Source: Patiria pectinifera
Lineage: Eukaryota; Echinodermata; Asteroidea; Valvatida; Asterinidae
NCBI GenBank assembly: GCA_029964075.1
Contig: CM057140.1
Span: 5,164,643-5,228,642, forward strand
Direction of reading: 5' to 3'
DNA: 64,000 nt
Shown: positions 23,301-35,025 of the stretch, in pieces
How positions within the stretch are numbered: position 1 is the first letter of the stretch
How the letters are laid out: each line of letters starts with the position of its first letter
The notes under the pieces: generated by a model
What the model saw: the letters and a program-made list of their open reading frames with translations, nothing else
What the model was told of the DNA's origin: nothing
The model's database searches: none
Program-made: the position numbers and the translations under genes

Positions 23301-24134
23301 TGCATGACCTTCACTTCCGGTGCTACCGGAAGTGCAATATAAAAACCGAATATAACTCAAAAGCAGAAGCATTTTACTACACACATACAAATTAGGAAAG
23401 CGGCACATAAAATAGTGTTTGCTTTCTTTAATTTGAAAACCATATGTTTAAATTTTACCAAATCGCCCCTTGATATTCTTTGATTAACCACATACAACTT
23501 GGAAGGTTTCAAATTCATGACGTCATCAGACCGGAAGTTACTTCTATATGAATTTGAAACGACCATATTTTAAATGTAATTCTATCAATTGATCCATGCC
23601 GATCTTAGCTCAAATAAGATATCCCGTTACAATGTTCACCTTTGCTTCCAAATACTGTGTCGTCATAAAACCGAAAGGTGGGTGTTATGAATACATACGT
23701 TATTTTATTTCACAATGAACATCACTTCCTGTTTTTGAATAATGACGTCACCAACCAAGAAATAACTGGCATATGTACAAAGAATGTTTACTGAAATTGA
23801 TCACACCGTTAAAGATGTATTTTTTTACCAAAATAATTGATTGTACTGGAAATGATTTAATTTCGAAATCCCTTGTTCTTACATAAAAAAATATTCGTAA
23901 GTTAAAGGAAATATGCAGTGGAAATCCAGCTTATCTTGTTTTCATGCACATTACTATGTGTCGCAACAATACATACAAGATCCTAAAGGGAAGATACAAC
24001 ATTTGCAAACATCAAAAAAGGAAATGATCCAATTATCGCGAAATACCTAACTGGATTGTTAGGAAATGACAGTCTAATTCATCTTGTAAAATCGTGGCTC
24101 CTGGTGTGCTGACATTTTCAAGAAAACTTGTATT

Positions 24135-24168
24135 TTTCCAACGCTGGTCGGCCGACAAGCGTTGGAGA
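24135..24168. repeat. Conserved hairpin in U5, copy 1
   Basis: CCAACGCT and AGCGTTGG arms flank a GTCGGCCGAC palindrome. Copy 2 keeps the hairpin at 34024-34056, with changes that mostly preserve pairing. Confidence 0.6.
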
Positions 24169-25045
24169 AAACTAGCTTTTTTTTTCAAAAACTGCTCCTA
24201 TTTTTTTCAAATTTATTTATTTTGCATTTTCTTTTCGGTTGATTACACACCCGGTAAGGGGTACAAGCCTGCTAGACTGATTCTCTGACCTTACAATTCA
24301 CCCAGTCTATATCTTGCTCTGTTTTATCTTCACTGGGGTCAGGAAACCAGACTACAAGAACATGATTGGTTTTTTGGGGGGTTTTCCAGCATCTACAAGC
24401 CCAAAACGTGAAACAAGTCAGTTTAACAATATTTGCTATAACACACTAATCCTCCAAATCAATTTATTTCTGAAAATTGCAGCAAAATCAAATGTTGTAC
24501 ATTCCCTTTAAATACTTGTTTTCATTGGAAGTGACATGAAAGTGGTAGTTTTTCAATCATTAGTAAATCCTTTCATCAATACATAAGGGGGCGCTATTTT
24601 GCTATTTGTCACACAAGGTACTCCTTGCCAAAGGTGCGTTATGAACAGTACAAAATTAGTCCTTCAAAATTACCCACAAAAAAGTTTTGAAGAAATAGTT
24701 GCCACTACGATTGTCCAAATAAGCTGTGTTACATGATAAACAATAAAAAGTGGAATATACTCCAAGAAAATGAACAAAACGTTGATATATATTTGTATAC
24801 ACAAAGCTATGGAGACACTACGGTTCTGCCTTGAATGACATCACGCTTTGGCTCATTAATATGGACATTTTCTTTAAGCATAAAAACTTAAATGTTGACA
24901 TTTCTCTCCTTTACTGCTACAAAGGCGATAGAAACTTAATAGTTACATGGCAAGAAAGCTGTTTTAAATGTATTTAAGTCATATAAAGCTTATTAATGTT
25001 CCCGTTAACTGGACAGTGTTTCATAAAATAGTTGTCTACCCGACC

Positions 25046-25080
25046 ACTCTGCGTTTGTAACAACAAACGCGAACCTCTAG
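25046..25080 (+). repeat. Hairpin plus CTCTAG, possible Helitron-type 3' end
   Basis: GCGTTTGT, four bases, ACAAACGC, then GAACCTCTAG and T. The same hairpin recurs at 14871, 34942, 38471 and 51862. Copies 1 and 2 keep CTCTAG, copies 3 and 4 are mutated, and the 14.9-kb copy has CTTAG. Confidence 0.5.
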
Positions 25081-25650
25081 TTAAACTTGCAACAAACTTT
25101 AACTTGATTGTTATTAATCAGAGAAGGCAGAAATTAGTCCATGCTTCCAGAAGAAGCATTAGGCTATGCCCATACGGGTGATTATGGAAAATAACATGGT
25201 CAGTAAAAACCGATTGGAGTTTTTTTTTTTTTATAGAAGTCGGCCTAGTGGCCCAAGTGCCATTTTGTTACATATTTTCAGAAGCATTCAAAGTAACAGA
25301 ACATAAGTGGGAGAAAAACAGCTTCCTTCATATTATTAACTGCACCAACAATTTGAGCTTAAATATTTGTTAAACTGCGGAAAAGAAATGTTCAATGTAT
25401 GAATGTTCAATTAACCAACCATGAGATAATAAACTGATATAATGTATGGGTTGTAGTTTTTCGTTGACTGAATTGAGTGGCGGTTACTTATTAAAAATGA
25501 GTACAAAAATTGTTTTTAGTACACGTATTTCTGAATATTCAAAACACTCTTTAAAAAGGATGACCAATCACCAAACAACTGGATATATGTCCAGATTTTA
25601 TTTTTACATAAACCCTGTGAAGTGTTGCATATTTCCAGAGCGATTCAGTC

Positions 25651-27215
25651 ATCGGATTTCTGTTGACAAGTAAATTAGAGCTTACTTTGATCATAGCTCA
25701 ATGCTTTGATTCACCTTTTCACTATAAGGGAAGAAGAAATTCTGTTGACAATTTAAAGCTTATTTTAATCGGCGCTCTTCAAAAACGGTGGATTTAAAAT
25801 GTTGACCATTTCGAGCTTAATTTCTTTGATTCACCTTCTCAACAAAGGGACGGATTTCAATTTAACGTTGAGAGCTTACTTTGATTCGCCCTCTCAATAT
25901 TAGGGTCGATTTCTGTTGCCAATTTAGAGCACTCTTTGATTCACCCTCTGAATAATAAGGTGCGGATTTCTGTGGACAACCTAGAGGTTAAATTCACCGT
26001 CCCAGTTAAAGTGGCAGGTTTCTGATGACAGTTTAACTGAGGAGTATACTTTGATTCGCCCTCCAAAAATTGGGGGCGGATTTTTAAAGTTAGGGGGCCT
26101 ATATTGATTCACCCTCCCAATAAGGGAACATATTTAATTCATGTGATATTTTGATTCGCGCTCCGAATATGGGATTCTGTAGACAATTTAGAACTTAATT
26201 CGAATCGCCTTCTTAATAAGGGGGGGGGGGATTTCTGATGATAATTTAAAGCTCGACTTTGATTCGCCCTTCCAATAAAGGTGCGAATTTCTGTTGACAA
26301 TATGAAGCTCATTTTGACTCGCCCTCCCAATAATTAGGGACGAGTTTCTGAGTGTTGACAATTTAAAGCTCACTTTGACTCGCCCTCCCCCCCCCCCCAA
26401 TAAAGGGGCGAGTTTCTGTTGACAATTTAAAGCTCACTTTGACTCGCCCTCCCAATAAGGGGGCAAGTTTCTATTAATAATTTAAAGCTCACCTTGACAC
26501 GCCCTCCCAATAAGGGGGCGAGTTTCTGTTGACAAATTAAAGCTGTCTTTGATTCGCCATCCCAATAAGGGGGCTAGTTTCTGTTGACAATAAAGCTTGC
26601 TAGCTTGTTGACAATTAAAAGCACACTTCGACTCGCCCTCCTAATAAGGGGGCGAGTTTCTGTTGACAATTTAAAGCTCTCTTTGATTCGCCCTCCCAAT
26701 AAAGGGGGCAAGGTTCTGTTGACAATTTAAAGCTCTCTTTGATTCGCCCTCCCAATATAAGGGGCGAGTTTCTGTTGACAATAAAGCTTGCTAGCTTGTT
26801 GACAATTAAAAGCACACTTCGACTCGCCCTCCTAATAAGGGGGCGAGTTTCTGTTGACAATTTAAAGCTCACTTTGGTTCGCCCTCCCAATAAAGAGGGC
26901 AAGGTTCTGTTGACAATTTAAAGCTCTCTTTGATTCTCCCTCCCAATAAGGGGCAAATTTCTGTTGACAGTAAAGTTCTCTATAGCTTGTTGACAATTTA
27001 AAGCACACTTCGACTCGCGACTCGACCTCCTTATGAGAGGCGAGTTTCCGTTGACAATTTAAAGCTCACATTGATTCGCCCTCCCAATAAAGGGGGCGAG
27101 TTTCTAGTGACAATTTGAAGCTCTCTTTGACTTGCCCTCCCAGTAAGAGGGCGAATTTTTGTTGACAATTTAAAGCTCAATTTGACTCGCCCTTCCAATA
27201 AGGGGGCAAGTTTCT
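25651..27215 (+). repeat. ~55-bp satellite block 1
   Basis: Tandem monomers with the pattern TTGACAATTTAAAGCTCAC, then TTTGATTCGCCCTCCCAATA, then an AGGGGGCGAGTTTCTG end. Each monomer has CTCGCCC/GGGCGAG arms able to pair. Monomers at the left edge are strongly diverged and those in the centre and right are nearly uniform. Some units carry a variant with 'aagcttgctagcttg'. Homopolymer C/G runs occur near 26220 and 26390. Confidence 0.95.
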
Positions 27216-28230
27216 GTTGATCATACATAATTATTTTAAAAGTCTTTGGAGAAAGAACATTTCTATAATAGACATACTGTATGTAAAACACATCCAAAGA
27301 TGGATTTCTTTAAAATAAGCGACTTTTTTGGGGAAATCAATTGTTCCAGAAAACTGAACCAGTCTTGCCCCTCGATAAATTTTCCAAGGTATGAGATTCT
27401 TTATGGGAAAAAATCAGTGTAGCAGTGTAACATGTGGCCCTTTTTGTCTTAATCAACATTTCATTCATTACTTAATAATCGTCTTTACGATGGTAAAGAC
27501 TGAGGATTTGGTAGTCATTGGCAAACATGATGACTGCAGTTTGAAGTTTAAAAGTTTGCCAACTTAGTGTGAGGTAACTCCAATCTTGGTGTGACAAAAG
27601 GCTAGGAATTTGTCAACAGATTATAATACTTTGAACTGCATTTCATCGTTTTATTAATTAACATATCAGAAGTTTCTGTAATGATACATCTTCCCATTTG
27701 TTTACCCAAAAGGTCAGTCGTCAGGTTTCATTGAATCGTGAAGGTAGATGAAGCTAGCTGAATCCAGTTTGATTTCGTGCCGTGCACACGAGGTCAAGGG
27801 AAATCAGCATGAGCGAAACTCTACGCACGCATGTATGAATTTTCATTCATGATTTCTTTGTGAACTGGTGTATTGCGCATGCGTGGGCCGCGGGGCGGTG
27901 GCGCACCGTCACATATTGCTTGACTATTCTGCCAAACCCAGGTCGGTGTTGCATATTGATTTAATTATACTGGCTATACCAACGAAACGGAACATATCAA
28001 TTGAAAGGACATCGGCGTAGGAACCCGGTACAGTACACACAAACAATCTGCAAGCCGGACCATGTCACAGATGTTTTCTATTTGTATCTACCCTTATCCC
28101 TATTCAAGATCTAGCACATCACTTCTTCGAAAACATATTTGCCAGAAATACAAGTTCAAAGACCGGTTCAGAGCTGGGGCCCCTTCATTTCTACTAAACC
28201 CTCAAATCGTGATTTGGCCGGCATAGGCCA
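27216..28230 (+). repeat. Large repeat, partial copy (U3 only)
   Basis: Begins right after the satellite with 'tcatacataattatttt' and runs through the U3 landmarks (the AATCGTCTT..ACGATGGTAAAG stretch, the GCGCATGCGTGG motif, the 'ctggggccccttcattt' stretch). It then gives way to other sequence. The satellite-to-U3 junction is the same as at 49253. Confidence 0.85.
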
Positions 28231-28785
28231 TTTTGGGCCTATTCAATTACTGGTGTACACCAGCCGTATAGGCCTATAATGTAGTTTTAAGTATGGCCGA
28301 GCTCTCAAAATGGCGGCTACACGGCAAATCCTGGCGGGTACCATTGCCTTACCGTATGAAAGTTGTTGTTTGACACGTATCAATGATTTTCTATACAGGC
28401 TCTTAACATAAGAAAAGAGTCATTGTTGTCCCACCAGGCCTTGACTCAAAGCATAGCAGGGCCATTCTCCGCTAAAGTGTTTAAATGTGCCATTTTTGTG
28501 TCGCTTGTGTTTCTAAGAAGTATAACAGTTCTAAGAAGGTAACAAAAATCAAGAAAATCTTAGAAATTGTGACGGTAAAGTGGTACTTGTTGCGGTTTTC
28601 TCATGTCGCCATCCAAGATGCCTTTTTTAAAAGTCTCCCATTCGTCTTCCATCTTTGCATATCAATGATTACCCTTTTATATTATTAGTCATGATAGTAT
28701 GCCCTAAATAAACAATGACATATCGAAAAAGATTGGCTCACTAATTTTACTTGAGCGCCTTCAGAGCGCATGTCGCCAATTTCAT
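28231..28785. other. Non-coding spacer between repeat copies
   Basis: Not shared with the other repeat copies apart from short pieces. It includes 'ccattttgggcctattca', also seen near 62800. A 67-codon frame at 28485 has no recognisable domain. Confidence 0.4.
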
Positions 28786-29690
28786 AACCAGATACGTTAC
28801 TATTTTTTTCGAAACGATAAACAGACTTAAAATTTCAGGAATATGCACCTTCAAGCTGCTCACAGACTAGACCAAACTTGGTATTATATTGTACATATGG
28901 CATGAATCTAATAAGTTTTGAATTTGAATTTTTTTTAGAACTGTCAACGAAAAAAATCCATGTGTTACGTATGTGTAGCGCCAGATACGTTTACCTATGT
29001 TTGCCTTTCCTTTCGACACCCGTGAAGGAAGCTGACCTCAAACACCACACCAATCAACAGTGTGTTGGGTGATGACTGATCAAGTGGCGGAAGAAGTAGT
29101 TAAGGTCACACAGTTTGTCAAGGGAAGCCTATTTCAACATGAGCGGGCCAGATACGTTACACCAGATACGTTACACCAGATACGTTACTGATTATGAATT
29201 CATCATGCAAATGTTATGCTGACGTCAACAAACATGGGCTACGTCATTGATTCCCACACTGTCTACACGTTTTAAAGTTTCTGAACACATTAATTGTGAT
29301 TCATAGAGCGCATGCTTGCCGAAAAGGATTGTAATGTTGAGCTGAATTTTTGTCGAATATTCTTACAGTTTAGAGTAGCATCATACAATGTGTTTTTAAT
29401 GGTAAAATATGTAACTTGTAGAATCTGTAGATAAAGATTTTAGGAAGTGAGGGGTACCGTTGTAATTGCACAAAAACTTGATAACATGAAACCATCGTTG
29501 TTGGTTTACATAGAATATCTTAGTTTACTATGGTAACGTATCTGATCAGCCTAGTAACGTATCTGATCAGCTCGGTAACGTATCTGTTCAAATATCAATC
29601 TTTAATTTGCGAGCGTAGCTATTATGATACAATTACATGTATTGTTCAGACATTATCTCTAAGCAACAGGGACACTTAAATGACGGTTTC

Positions 29691-29752
29691 GAGGGTTCGG
29701 GTGGTAGTGTAGGTGGGTTGGTTGGGGTGAACTTAGGGGTGGGAGGTGGGGC
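29691..29752 (+). other. G-rich tract, possible G-quadruplex, copy 2
   Basis: Second copy of the G-run cluster described at 20248, with the same run order and spacing. It lies between the right-hand 12-bp motifs at 29575 and 30376. Confidence 0.6.
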
Positions 29753-30041
29753 AGCTCAACACACTTGGGAAAAGGAAAATCTGACCTCCATCCTGTGTGC
29801 CTATATTTAATTTTAAATCATTTGGTCATAGTTGATCAGGATTGTTTGCCAGGGGATGCACTAGTTGCATTTTAGTAAAGTCATTAATCGTGATTTGCAT
29901 GCGCAAAACATATCACGCGAACAAAACGTCACATGATTAATCCGTATAATTTATATTCCCCTGCTCTGACCCCCCAAAAATGAAATAAAAAAAAATAAAA
30001 AATATATAACCTTAATAAGAGAACAAGATGATATTCTAAAC

Positions 30042-30178
30042 GCAGGCGCGGATCCAAACCCACGGTCTCGATCCCCCCGTCATGCTCTGACCCCCTCCCA
30101 AAAAAATCGCAACATTGGGACACAAAAAAAATATCTGAAAGGCCGACCCCCCTGCAACAATTTCTGGATCCGCCCTGC
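30042..30178. mobile_element. Small TIR element within U1/U2 of copy 2
   Basis: Ends read GCAGG-CGCGGATCCA and, inverted, GCAGGGCGGATCCA. The insert is 137 bp with poly-C/poly-A-rich interior. Copy 1 has the left end at about 20600 but lacks the right end. Similar 'gtggatccag' pieces occur near 55390. Confidence 0.5.
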
Positions 30179-33100
30179 ATTATGGTCCTTGAATTATATA
30201 TTTCAGTAATTCTTTGTTTTTTTAACGATTAATGATGTTTTTTGTTGACAAACAGAATCAACGAAACTTTTTATTTCAGTCTGCCTGTCACAATGTGTAC
30301 CATTGAAATTCACATGTACTTAAAATATCTACAGAATCTCATTTAAAGACATGAATTTTTTGAAGTGGACTTGCGGTAACGTATCTGGTAGATCGTTACA
30401 CGACGTTTAGAAGACTTAACTTCAAGTAGTTTTTTCCCCTAAAAATAAAAACATTTGTTGAAAATCGCCTATGTTTTATTCCATGTGTTCATAAAATGCA
30501 CATTATAACGTAAAGTGACAAAATTGGGTTCATTTCTGCTGTGTGAAACAATGCAAACTTGACTCTTATTGATTGTTTTTTTTTAATTGTCGGGTTCTGA
30601 CTTTGTTCGTTTACAGGGTGTACACATTTTTATATTTTGACAACAACTTTGGTGTATGAAGTGCGTGGCGTTTTCAATAACATCATCATAATATGATTGA
30701 TTACAGCAGCTGCTATAAAGTTTTGTGTAAGCGCTGCTTACTGCGTCATCCCGTATATGGTGTTTCAATTATAAATCTGATTTGCCAGATGTTACCAAAG
30801 CAGCTTGGCATTGTGGATCTTACTATCCCAATCTCATGGGAAATATTTGTATAATTACCTGTTCATCGAAATGATAATGACTAATTATTAGTTGATGAAA
30901 AATAAATGCGAAATTGCAACATGCTAAGTGATAGATGTAGCAACTGAAATTATGTGCATAGCAAATCGAGACAGACAATGTATGTGCCTTGTTTTCACAA
31001 TCTAAAAAAAACACGATGTTTTCCAATTTACCTGTCAAATACTGTCACTCAAATCCCCCTATTTTTAGTCTGTCTTTCACAATGTGTAGCTCCAAAATTC
31101 ATATTGACTTAAGCCTCCCCATTTTTTGTTTCAAAGACAATTTTTCTATTAATAAAATAGTGGTAACGTATCTGTTAGGTTGTTAAAACACATTTTAGAA
31201 GGTTACATTTCAAGTATTTATGTAAAAAAATATGGTTTAGTTAAAAATCTGTACTGTTTTGTTCCATGTCCTGGAGCTATTAAACTTTACGATTTTGAGC
31301 AGATTTCATATATTCATTGTAGTTGATATTTTGTAAAGTCCTAGTTCCAACTTGAACACTTTAACAAAGAATGAGCCAGCAATACCTTTGGGCTTGGGCT
31401 TTATAAATGATTTTTCATCAATAAAAACTGTCTTCGTGTGTGTCTAGTATGTGTGGTTATTTTATGCACAAGCCTCGCCATTCAAACCGAACTGGTAAAA
31501 AATCTCTACGTAATAATTCTGATACGAAATGGAAGTCACAGACCATACATTATTATTTTAAAAGTCTTTGGAGAAAGGAAATTACTATAATAGAGATACT
31601 GTAAGTAAAACACATCCAAAGATGGTTTTCTATAAAATAAGCGACTTTTTCAAGGGAAAAAAATGTTCCAGAAAACTGAACCTGTCTTACCCCTCGATAA
31701 ATTTTCCAAGAAATGAGATTCTTTATAGCAAAAAAATCAGTGTAGCAGTGTTACATGTGGCCCTTTTTGTCTTAATCAACATTCCATTCATTGCTTAATA
31801 ATCGTCTTCACGATGGTAAAGACTGAGGATTCGGTAGTCATTAGCAAACATGATGACTGCAGTTTGAAGGTTAGAAGTTTGCCAACTTGGTTTTAGATAA
31901 CTCCAAACTTGGTGTGACAAAAGGCTAGGAATATATCAACAGATGATAATACTTTGAACTGCATTTCATCGTTTTATTAATTAACATGTCAGAAGTTTCT
32001 GAAAATAAATGATACATCTTTCCATTTGTTTACCACGTACCTTGCTATACAAAAGTTCAGTCGTCAGGTTTCACTGAATCGTGGAGGTAGATGAAGCTAG
32101 CTGAATCCAGTTTGATTTCGTGCCGTGCACACGAGGTTAAGGGAAATCAGCATTGGCGAAACTCTACGCATGCGTGTATGAATTTTTATTGATGAATTCT
32201 TTGTGAACTGGGGTATTGCGCATGCGTGGGCCGCTGGGCGGTGGCGCACCGTCACATATTGCTTGACTATTCTGCCAAACCCAGGCCGGAGTTGCATAAT
32301 GATGTATACTGGCTATACCAACGAAATGAAACCTTATTAATTGAAGGACATCGGCGTAGGAACCCGGTACAGTACACACAAACAATCTGCAAGCCGGACC
32401 ATGTCACAGATGTTTTCTATTTGTATCTACCCTGATCCAGATTCAAGATCTAGCACATCACTTCTTTGAAAACATATTTGCCAGAAATACAAGTTCAAAG
32501 ACCAGTTCAGAGCTGGGGCCCCTTCATTTCTACTAAACCCCAAATCGTGATTTGGCCGGCGCATAGGAAATGTTTGGCCTATTCACTGGTCGGCCCCACA
32601 ACCCGACCACTCTCTGTTATTGTTCTGATAAATCTTTCTTTTTTTGTGGACAATACTTCTCCGCGGGTTTTCTCCTAAACGGTTCATGATATGAACTGTA
32701 ACTTTCAACATATATCGACCCTCATCTTTAGTGGTGCGTATTACTCTGACGTTATGATGACGTCATTTTTCATCTATAACTCTTGAACAAAACGATCAAT
32801 TGTTTTCCAACCTTGTAATCAGACAGACCATTAATTGATGAACATTTTTTTGTTTTGTACGTTAACTCGCTTGACCTTTACTTCTGAGTCTACCGGAAGG
32901 TCAATGTTAGATCTATTCAAAACGAAGACTTTAGCCTGAAATCAAATAAAGCAACAATTCCTCCAAACTGTTTACGGTATGATCATAAAACATTGTGTGA
33001 ACTTGTACCATGTAACGAAGATGCTATTAATTTTGTTACGTCATCATGACGTCATCAGGCATCAAATTACAAGCAAGGGCAAATTTTGACAAAATAGTTT

Positions 33101-35025
33101 GCGCTATATCTGTTAAACTTTCGTGTTCGTTTTTTTTGTGAGGTTGTAGACTATGCCGTGAGATACATTTCTTGTTCCCGGACACAAAACCGCATGACCT
33201 TCACTTCCGGTGTTACCGGAAGTGCAATATAAAAACCGAATATAACTCAAAAGCAGAAGCATTTTACAACACACATACAAATAAGGAAAGCGGCACATAA
33301 AATAGTGTTTGCTTTCTTTAATTTGAAAACCATCTGTTTAAATTTTACCAAATCGCCCCTTGATATTCTTTGATTAACCACATACAACTTGGAAGGTTTC
33401 AAAATCATGACGTCATCAGACCGGAAGTTACTTCTATGAGAATTTGAAACGACCATATTTTAAATTTAATTCTATCAATTGATCCATGCCGATCTTAGCT
33501 CAAATAAGATGTCCCGTTACAATGTTCACCTTTGCTTCCAATTACTGTGTCGTCATGAAACCGGAAGGTGGGTGTTATGAATACATACATTATTTTATTT
33601 CACAATGAACATCACTTCCTGTTTTTGAATAATGACGTCACCAACCAAAAAATAACTTGCATATGTACAAAGAATGTTTACTGAAATTGATCACACCGTT
33701 AAAGATGTATTTTTTTACAAAAATAATTGATTGTACTGGAAATGTTTTTATTTCGAAATCCCTCGTTCTTACATAAACATATTCATAAGTTAAAGGAAAC
33801 AAGCAGTGGAAATTCAGCTTATCTTGTTTTCATGCACATTACTATGTGTCGCAACAATACATACAAGATCTTAAAGGGAAGATACAACATTTGCATACAT
33901 CAAAAAAGGAAATGATCAAATTATCGCGAAAAACCTAACTGGATTGTTAGGAAATGACAGTCTAATTCATCTGGTAAAATCGTGGCTCCTGGTGTGCTGA
34001 CATTTTCAAGAAAACTTGTATTTTTCCAACGCTGATCGGCCGACCAGCGTTGGAGGAAACTAGCTTTTTTTCAAAAACTGCTCCTATTTTTTTCAAATGT
34101 ATTTATTTTGCATTTTCTTTTCGGTTGATTACACACCCGGTAAGGGGTACAAGCCTGCTAGACTGATTCTCTGACCTTACAATTCACCCAGTCTATATCT
34201 TGCTCTGTTTTATCTTCAGTGGGTTTAGGAAACCAGACTACAAGAACATGATTGTTTTTGTTTTTTTTTGGTTTTCCAGCATCTACAAGCCCAAAACGTG
34301 AAACAAGTCAGTTTAACAATATTTGCTATAACACACTAATCCTATAAATCAATTTATTTCTGAAAATTGCAGCAAAAGCAAATGTTGTACATTCCTTTTA
34401 ATACTTGTTTTCATTGGAAGTGACAAGAAAGTGGTAGTTTTTCAATCATTAGTAAATCCTTTCATCAATACATAAGGGGGCGCTATTTTGCTATTTGTCA
34501 CACAAGGTACTCCTTGCCAAAGATGCGTTATGAACAGTACAAAATTAGTCCTTCAAAATTACCCACAAAAAAGTTTTGAAGAAATATTTGCCACTACGAT
34601 TGTCCAAATAAGCTGTTTTACATGATAAACAATAAAAAGTGGAATTTACTCCAAGAAAATGAACAAAACTTTGATATATATTTGTATACACAAAGCTGTG
34701 GAGACACTACGGTTCTGCCTTGAATGACATCACGCTTTGGCTCATGAATATGGACATTTTCATTAAGCATAAAAACTTAAATGTTGACATTTCTCTCTTT
34801 TTCTGCTACAAAGGAGGTAAAAACTTCATAGTTACATGGCAAGAAAGCTGTTTTAAATGTATTTAAGTCATATATAGCTTATTACATATTCCCTTTAACT
34901 GGACAGTGTTTCATAAAATAGTTGTCTACCCGACCACTCTGCGTTTGTAACAACAAACGCGAACCTCTAGTTAAACTTGCAACAAACTTTAACTTGATTG
35001 TTATTTTTCAGAGAAGGCATAAATT

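Larger units (their letters stand above)
19508..25650 (+). repeat. Large repeat, copy 1 (segments U1-U2-U3-U4-U5)
   Basis: Most complete left-hand copy of a multi-kilobase repeat. U1 is about 19508-20620, U2 20640-21600, U3 21630-22720, U4 22720-24010 and U5 24010-25650; these names are mine. It contains 12-bp motif arrays (19658-20141, 21349), a G-rich tract (20248-20307), a GCGCATGCGT motif near 22394, inverted CCGGAAG repeats near 23320 and TGACGTCA sites. Small open frames are conserved only because the copies are recent. No domain is recognisable. Confidence 0.85.
28789..31174. repeat. 12-bp motif array, copy 2 (most complete)
   Basis: CAGATACGTTAC occurs at 28789, 29149, 29163 and 29177, with a one-base-longer form at 28982. 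GTAACGTATCTG occurs at 29533, 29554, 29575, 30376 and 31163. All left-hand motifs face one way and all right-hand motifs the other. Confidence 0.92.
28786..35025 (+). repeat. Large repeat, copy 2 (U1 to start of U5 end)
   Basis: Same segment order as copy 1. It extends U1 further left, with extra CAGATACGTTAC motifs at 28789 and 28982. U2 starts near 30455, U3 near 31440, U4 near 32600 and U5 near 33950. U5 switches into the U2 of copy 3 at about 35026. No gene is recognised. Confidence 0.85.
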
